Origin: Caulobacter segnis
GTDB lineage: Bacteria > Pseudomonadota > Alphaproteobacteria > Caulobacterales > Caulobacteraceae
DNA: 64,000 bases
Direction of reading: 5' to 3'
Assembly: GCF_023935105.1 (NCBI RefSeq)
Contig: NZ_CP096040.1
Span: forward strand, 3,658,001 to 3,722,000
Below are positions 59,490 through 64,000 of the stretch, in pieces. Both the position numbers and the translations under genes were made by a program. How positions within the stretch are numbered: the first letter of the stretch is position 1; every line of letters starts with the position of its first letter. The notes below the pieces were generated by a model that did no database searches, was not told the DNA's origin, and saw only the letters and a list, made by a program, of their open reading frames with translations.

Positions 59490-60334
59490 GCCGACGCGTG
59501 GTCCTGGCCGCGCTTTCGCCCGCCTTCACCGGCCTTGTCCCTTCGGGCGGCGCGCGGGCCGCGACGCCGGCGCTCTCGCTGTCCGGCGCCTTCGTCCAGG
59601 GCGGCTACGCCGTGGGCCGCACCACGCCTCACGCCTTGATCGATGTCGACGCGCAGGTCCTGACCACCGCCTCGGCCAACGGCTGGTTCGTGGTCGGCTT
59701 CGACCGCGACGCGCCGTCCGCCAGCACCCTGACCGCGACCACCCTCGACGGCGCGGTCACGCGCGAGGCGACGATCGCGACGGGCGACTTCGACGTCCAG
59801 CGCATCGACGGCCTACCGCCCGAACAGGTGACGCCGACCGATCCGGCCCTGCTGGAGCGCATCGCCGCCGAAAACCTGCGCAAGCAGGCCGGCTTCGCAA
59901 GCCAGGCCGACGTCGAGGGATTCCGCCAGGGCTTCAGGCTTCCGGTAGTGGGCGCCCGGCGCTCGGCCCGGTTCGGCGGCCAGCGCGTCCTCAACGGCGA
60001 ACCCAAGCGTCCTCATTTTGGGGTCGACCTCGCGACGCCCGTGGGTACGCCGGTGAGCGCTCCGGCCGACGGGCTGATCGCCTTCGCCGAGACCGGCTTG
60101 CACTACGAAGGCGGCCTCGTCCTGGTCGATCACGGCCAAGGTCTGATCACCGCCTATCTGCACCTGTCGAAAATCCTTGTTTCAGCAGGGACTTATGTTC
60201 GCCAAGGCCAGTTGATCGCGGAAACAGGTCAGGAAGGTCGGGCCACCGGTCCACATCTGTGCTGGCGAATGAAGTGGCGCGGCCGCAACCTCGACCCATC
60301 GTTGCTGGTCGGCGCCGGACCGTTTCAAAGCTGA
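59474..60334 (+). CDS. Tat-type exported M23/LytM protein with HLC variant site
   Basis: 286 residues from the TTG at 59474, chosen because it gives a twin-arginine signal (LSRRVVLAALSPAFTGLVPSGGARA). Middle part beta-rich; C-terminal LytM domain with HFGVD (H181, D185), VLVDHGQGLITAYLHLSK and ATGPHLCW. The usual HxH is HLC (H261, C263), so the second zinc ligand is replaced by Cys or zinc binding is lost. Acts, or regulates amidases, in the periplasmic cell wall. Overlaps the DUF2093 gene. Confidence 0.85.
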   Translation: MATGLSRRVVLAALSPAFTGLVPSGGARAATPALSLSGAFVQGGYAVGRTTPHALIDVDAQVLTTASANGWFVVGFDRDAPSASTLTATTLDGAVTREATIATGDFDVQRIDGLPPEQVTPTDPALLERIAAENLRKQAGFASQADVEGFRQGFRLPVVGARRSARFGGQRVLNGEPKRPHFGVDLATPVGTPVSAPADGLIAFAETGLHYEGGLVLVDHGQGLITAYLHLSKILVSAGTYVRQGQLIAETGQEGRATGPHLCWRMKWRGRNLDPSLLVGAGPFQS

Positions 60335-60467
60335 AATTCCACGAATTCGCCCCTGGCGAGAATTACAATCATTCGCTAGCTATGCCTTCGATGTCGGAAT
60401 GGGGACGTCGCAGGCGACGCTCGCGGTTCCGTTCTTCCCGCGAGATCCTTGAGGAGGCGGCTCCCGC

Positions 60468-60986
60468 ATGTCGGCGGCGCTTGAAAAGCTGCGCTTTCTG
60501 CTGGTGGACGACAACCAGCACATCCGATCGATCGTCGCGACGATCCTGAAGGGTGTGGGCGTCAAGCACATCCGCGAAGCCATGGATGGCGCCGAAGCGC
60601 TGCAGGTCCTGCGCGACTGGCAGACCGACATCGCCATCGTCGACTTCAAGATGGCGCCGCTGGACGGGGTGCAGTTCACTCAGCTGGTCCGCAACTCGCC
60701 CGACAGCGTCGATCCGTTCCTGCCGATCATCATGCTGACCGGCTTCGCCGAACGTCACCGCGTGTTCGAGGCCCGCGACGCCGGCGTGACCGAGATCGTC
60801 GTCAAGCCGGTGACGGCTCGTTCGCTGCTGGATCGCATCAACACCGTCATCTACCACCCACGGCCGTTCATCCGGTCGCCGGACTATTTCGGCCCGTGCC
60901 GCCGGCGTCGGGTCGATCCGAACCACCTGGGCCCCTTCCGCCGCGCGGGCGAGAAGGACGAGCCGACCGACATGCTCGAGATCTAA
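60468..60986 (+). CDS. Single-domain response regulator with arginine-rich tail
   Basis: 172 residues. Receiver domain with acidic pocket D14/D15, phosphoacceptor D59, T91 and K113 in the expected order. After the receiver, residues 130-172 contain PRPFIRSPDYFGPCRRRR (Arg 145-148) and GPFRR (157-159), then an acidic end. No output domain. Arginine-rich tails on CheY-like proteins are the c-di-GMP-binding feature of Caulobacter Cle proteins, so a motility/attachment role is possible. Convergent with the lpxL gene, overlapping by 4 bp. Confidence 0.85.
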   Translation: MSAALEKLRFLLVDDNQHIRSIVATILKGVGVKHIREAMDGAEALQVLRDWQTDIAIVDFKMAPLDGVQFTQLVRNSPDSVDPFLPIIMLTGFAERHRVFEARDAGVTEIVVKPVTARSLLDRINTVIYHPRPFIRSPDYFGPCRRRRVDPNHLGPFRRAGEKDEPTDMLEI

Positions 60987-61930
60987 GCTCTCTCGCCCGC
61001 CCCCGAGCGCTCGCGTTCGGCCAGCGCCGCGTAGACCTCGTTGGGCCAGCGGCGGTGAACCCAGAACCACTCGGCCGGCCGTTCGCGGATGCGCTCCTCC
61101 ATGAAGGCGTTGATCATCCGCACGCCCGCCTCAATGTCGGCCGTGCGATCGCCGGTGCTGGGCGGGACGATCGGATCGTGCACCACCGCCCGGAAGCGCG
61201 CGCCCTTCAGCCGCTGCACCGACATCGGCTGCAGCACCGTGCCAAAACGGATCGCCAGGCGCGTGGGCCCCGGCGCGGTGCGCGAATCGTGGCCGAAAAA
61301 CGGAGCCGCCACGCCGCTGTTGAACTTCTGGTCGTTCATCAGGGCGACGGACTTGCCCTCGTTCATGCCGCGCAGCAGCTCGCGCGATCCGTCGCCGCCC
61401 TTGGGCGCGAACAGGCGCACGCCATAGCGGAAGCGGCTGTCGCGGATGCGCTTGTCGACATAGGGGTTGTTGGCCGCGCGATAGGTCATCTCGCAGATCA
61501 CGCCGCTGTCGACGATGGCCGCCGGCATGACCTCCCAGTTCGACAGGTGGCCCGAGACGAAGACCACCGGGATCTTGTTGGCGGCGATCTCGGCCAGGCG
61601 CTCGGCGTTGACCACCTCGACCCGTCCGGTCGACGGCAGGATCTTGTCCATCAACGGAAACTCGGCGAACGAGCGGCCCAGGCCCTCCCACTGCTCGTCC
61701 AGGATCCGCGCGTGCCAGGCGGCGTCCTTCTCTGGAAAGGCCAGCTTCAGGTTCCGGGCGGCGACCTTGTGCGCGCCGCTCACAGGCCCGAACGTGCGGC
61801 CCAGCCAGCCGCCGAAGTCGGAAGCGCGGTCCACGCCCATCAAGCGCACCGCGCCGATGAAGAGGTCGAAGCCTAAGGCTTCCAACCGCCACAGCAGATC
61901 CTGAACCCAAGGCTGACGCTTATCCGACAT
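60983..61930 (-). CDS. lpxL: Lipid A biosynthesis lauroyl acyltransferase (LpxL/HtrB family)
   Basis: 315 residues. N-terminal membrane-associated region, then the acyltransferase core: the H-x4-E motif in GHLSNWEVMP, SVALMNDQKFNSGV and FFGHDSRTAPGPTRLAIRFGTVLQPM, ending PAEWFWVHRRWPN. Transfers a secondary acyl chain to lipid A at the inner membrane. Length is normal. Divergent from the XRE gene (start-to-start 112 bp). Confidence 0.9.
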   Translation of the reverse strand: MSDKRQPWVQDLLWRLEALGFDLFIGAVRLMGVDRASDFGGWLGRTFGPVSGAHKVAARNLKLAFPEKDAAWHARILDEQWEGLGRSFAEFPLMDKILPSTGRVEVVNAERLAEIAANKIPVVFVSGHLSNWEVMPAAIVDSGVICEMTYRAANNPYVDKRIRDSRFRYGVRLFAPKGGDGSRELLRGMNEGKSVALMNDQKFNSGVAAPFFGHDSRTAPGPTRLAIRFGTVLQPMSVQRLKGARFRAVVHDPIVPPSTGDRTADIEAGVRMINAFMEERIRERPAEWFWVHRRWPNEVYAALAERERSGAGERA

Positions 61931-62042
61931 GCCTCTAAGTAGGCTGGCTCGCCCGTTTCGCGCAACGGCACGTGAATTGCGGCCCTGGGTTCAGGCCGCT
62001 CCGTTTCGGGACGGCCCGCGTCGCACTAGGGGGCACGGCTTC

Positions 62043-62417
62043 ATGAGTAACAACATCGACGTCCATCTTGGTAAGCGTCTTCGCCGCCGCCGGCGTCTGC
62101 TGGGCCTGACCCAACAGCAACTGGCCGGTACGGTGGGCGTCCGGTTCCAGCAGATCCAGAAGTACGAGTGCGGCGCCAACCGCATCTCCGCCGCCCGCCT
62201 GTGGCAGCTGTCCGAGGCCCTGGAAGTGCCGGTCGGCTACTTCTATGACGGTCTGGCGGACGCGCGCCACGAGACGACCGAAGGCGGCGAGATGTTCGCC
62301 CGCAAGGAGACACTGGATCTGATCCGCGCCTACTACCTGCTGGGCGAGCGTCCGCGTCGCCGCCTGTTGGACCTGGCCAAGTCGCTGAACGGCGGCCCCG
62401 AGCACGCCGACGCCTGA
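62043..62417 (+). CDS. XRE-family HTH regulator, PraR-like
   Basis: 124 residues from the ATG at 62043; upstream in-frame codons run into the lpxL promoter. HTH: VHLGKRLRRRRRLLGLTQQQLAGTVGVRFQQIQKYECGANRISAARLWQLSEAL, then VPVGYFYDGLADARH and a helical tail (TLDLIRAYYLLGERPRRRLLDLAKSL). Matches the alphaproteobacterial family that includes PraR. Upstream of hisN by 41 bp, possibly unrelated. Confidence 0.87.
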   Translation: MSNNIDVHLGKRLRRRRRLLGLTQQQLAGTVGVRFQQIQKYECGANRISAARLWQLSEALEVPVGYFYDGLADARHETTEGGEMFARKETLDLIRAYYLLGERPRRRLLDLAKSLNGGPEHADA

Positions 62418-62458
62418 TCACGGTAGCGCGCCCGAGGCGGGGAGGCTAAACCCCGCCC

Positions 62459-63295
62459 ATGACGCTTTCCGCTGACCGGCTCACGGCGCTCGACGCCTTC
62501 ATCATCGACCTCAACCGGGCTTCGGCGGAGGTGATCCTGCCGCTCTTCCGGGCCGATCACGGCCTGGAGGACAAGGGGGCGGGCAAGAACCTGCCGCGGG
62601 ACACCCACGCGGCGTTCGATCCGGTGACCGAGGCCGATCGCGGCGCCGAGGCGGCCATCCGCCGGCTGATCAGCGAGCGCTTCCCCGAACACGGGGTGAT
62701 CGGCGAGGAATACGGCGAGGACCGCCCGGACGCCGAATTCGTCTGGGTGCTCGATCCCATCGACGGCACCCGCGCCTTCATCTCAGGCCTGCCGCTGTGG
62801 ACCACCCTGATCGGCCTGCGCCACCAGGGGCGGCCGGTGCTGGGCTCCATCGGCCAGCCCTATGTCGGCGAGGTCTTCGTGGGCCACGCGGGCGGCTCGC
62901 GCCTGCTGTCGCGCGGCGGGGAAACGCCGATCCGCGTGCGCGCCTGCGCCAACCTCAACGACGCCGTCATCGCCACCACGGACGCGGACGCCTGCTTCGA
63001 CGGGGCTGAGCGCGGCGCCTGGCTGCAGGTTCGCGCGGCCTCCAAGCTGGCGCGGATGGGCTGCGACGCCTACGCCTACGCCATGGTCGCCATGGGCAAG
63101 ATGGACATGGTGATCGAAGCTGGCCTGAAGTCCTGGGACATCGAGGCCGCCATCCCCGTGGTCGAAGGGGCCGGCGGCCTGGTCACCAACTGGCGCGGCG
63201 AACCCATCGGCCCGAACGGCGGCCAGATGGTCATCTCTGGCGACCGCCGCCCGCTGGACGAGGCCCTGGTCAGTCTGAGGCGTTCGGCGAAATAA
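62459..63295 (+). CDS. hisN: Histidinol-phosphate phosphatase (inositol monophosphatase fold)
   Basis: 278 residues. Metal-dependent phosphatase for histidine synthesis (HisN type, used by alphaproteobacteria lacking HisB phosphatase). PVTEADRGAEAAIRR, IGEEYG, DPIDGTRAFISGLPLWTTLIGL and the C-terminal SWDIEAAIPVVEGAGG metal sites are all present. The 26 bp at its 3' end overlap the convergent hydrolase gene. Confidence 0.88.
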   Translation: MTLSADRLTALDAFIIDLNRASAEVILPLFRADHGLEDKGAGKNLPRDTHAAFDPVTEADRGAEAAIRRLISERFPEHGVIGEEYGEDRPDAEFVWVLDPIDGTRAFISGLPLWTTLIGLRHQGRPVLGSIGQPYVGEVFVGHAGGSRLLSRGGETPIRVRACANLNDAVIATTDADACFDGAERGAWLQVRAASKLARMGCDAYAYAMVAMGKMDMVIEAGLKSWDIEAAIPVVEGAGGLVTNWRGEPIGPNGGQMVISGDRRPLDEALVSLRRSAK

Positions 63296-64000
63296 GCGGC
63301 TCCTTGGGCGCGACGGGGTCGACCGTCTCGTCGAAGGCCCGCCAGAAGATCGCCCGGCGCGGGTCTGTCTCGATCAGGATCTCGTGGAACGCGCCAGGGA
63401 CCTCGACATAGCGCCCCTTGGGCATGCGGTCCGCGATCGCCTTCTGGTCGGGGTTGAGCACGCGATTGTCCAGCTCGGCGGCGACAATGGTCACCGGGAC
63501 CCCGATCCGCTCCACGCCCTTGCTCCGGCGAAGCCAGGCGCAGGCCGAGATGGCGAAGTCGGCCCATCCCCACGTCATCCCGCCCAAGGCGATCTCTGGA
63601 TCGGCCCGCAGCTGGGCCTGGTAGCGATCATAGCGCGCCTCGTCGTGGGTCAGGGCGTCGCCGACGAAGGTCTGGGCCAGCGGATCGTACTGGCCGCCCT
63701 GCACATATTCGCCCGCCATCCCGACGCGAGACACCGTCCAGGCCAGCGGCGTGGCGATCCAGGGCGGGATGCCGCCGCTGTTCAGGCCCAGCATCGGCGC
63801 GGACAGCACGGCGGCGGAGAAGCGCGTCTCGCCCTGGGCCAGGGCCAGCATGGTCAGACAGCCGCCCATCGAGTGGCTGAGCGCGATCCACGGCTTGGGC
63901 AGGCGCGCCTCGAACGTATCGAGCAGCGCCTTGTAGTCGGACAGGAAGGTCTTGAAGCCGCGGGCGTGGCCCTTCAGGCGATCGGGAAGGCCCCGGGCCG
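63270..64000 (-). CDS. Serine aminopeptidase S33 / lysophospholipase-like hydrolase, truncated by window end
   Basis: The frame is open from 63998 and the gene starts beyond the window; 242 codons are visible. GLPDRLKGHARGFKTFLSDY, nucleophile Ser in LSHSMGGCLTML, a cap region (AVLSAPMLGLNSGGIPPW), then the acid Asp in VTIVAAELDNRVLNPDQKAI and His in GAFHEILIETDPRR. Resembles PldB-type lysophospholipases and monoacylglycerol lipases. Membrane-lipid turnover is a reasonable inference. Confidence 0.85.
   Translation of the reverse strand, partial: ARGLPDRLKGHARGFKTFLSDYKALLDTFEARLPKPWIALSHSMGGCLTMLALAQGETRFSAAVLSAPMLGLNSGGIPPWIATPLAWTVSRVGMAGEYVQGGQYDPLAQTFVGDALTHDEARYDRYQAQLRADPEIALGGMTWGWADFAISACAWLRRSKGVERIGVPVTIVAAELDNRVLNPDQKAIADRMPKGRYVEVPGAFHEILIETDPRRAIFWRAFDETVDPVAPKEPLISPNASD

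Noticed and set aside
1..64000. CRISPR array, prophage, integron or transposon
   Set aside because: No regularly spaced repeats, terminal inverted repeats with a transposase, integrase or phage structural genes were seen.

Overview
This 64 kb window is GC-rich, densely coded chromosomal DNA from an alphaproteobacterium, almost certainly a Caulobacter or a close relative in the Caulobacteraceae. The main evidence is a full-length GcrA cell-cycle regulator with GANTC (CcrM) sites and a CtrA-like box upstream, a TonB receptor of the Xanthomonas/Caulobacter type, a HutA-like heme receptor behind a Fur-like box, and small alphaproteobacterial families (DUF3297, DUF2093, DUF2125, two-domain dCTP deaminase). 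Nearly all of it is core genome. I see no rRNA, CRISPR array, transposase, integrase or phage cluster. Two tRNA genes are present: Leu(CAA) at 2.8 kb (minus strand) and Gly(CCC) at 40.7 kb (plus strand).

Layout. 0-5 kb: exported GlcG/HbpS protein, DJ-1/PfpI protein, MsrB, a small serine hydrolase, a MarR regulator and DUF3297. 4.6-8.3 kb: heme/iron locus, with an EF-hand protein and a DUF4198 protein divergent from a heme-type TonB receptor across a Fur-like site. 8.3-16 kb: YqaA-DsbB-Coq7 run, M1 peptidase, VanZ protein, HNH nuclease, AlkA-type glycosylase, Gre factor. 15.5-20 kb: TetR regulator, GluQ, a winged-helix regulator with a membrane protein and an acyltransferase, and a frameshifted GNAT. 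20-25.4 kb: TlpA-like thioredoxin head-to-head with argH-lptM-lysA, then hpt and a frameshifted zinc-ribbon/DUF3426 gene. 25.5-33 kb: ftsE-ftsX-ydcF-plsC, ChaC, DUF2125, and the aromatic/histidine block (chorismate mutase-like protein, hisC, tyrA). 34.5-40.6 kb: carbohydrate-type TonB receptor, EF-hand protein, GH9 cellulase (frameshifted) and a CadC-like membrane regulator. 40.7-46.8 kb: HD protein, two TraB/GumN paralogues, alpha/beta hydrolase, XRE-membrane protein module, dcd. 47-48.6 kb: metZ-apaG. 48.7-51.2 kb: accessory-looking stretch of unknown proteins. 51.3-54.6 kb: hslO, argF, argD. 54.8-64 kb: VOC protein, TetR, ABC-2 permease, gcrA, xseA, DUF2093, Tat-type M23 protein, response regulator with an arginine-rich tail, LpxL-type acyltransferase, XRE regulator, hisN and a lipase-like hydrolase cut by the window end.

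The most novel part is 48.7-51.2 kb. A 217-residue protein of unknown family lies behind a CtrA-like box, next to a second unknown cysteine-containing protein and a small HTH protein. A 42-codon ORF 0.8 kb upstream repeats both the first eight residues and the C-terminal motif of the 217-residue protein, as if the middle had been deleted. Three otherwise intact genes each carry a one-base loss in a short homopolymer (near 19.84, 25.26 and 39.07 kb), which points to assembly indels rather than real gene decay. Several intergenic regions hold clean operator-like palindromes or direct repeats.
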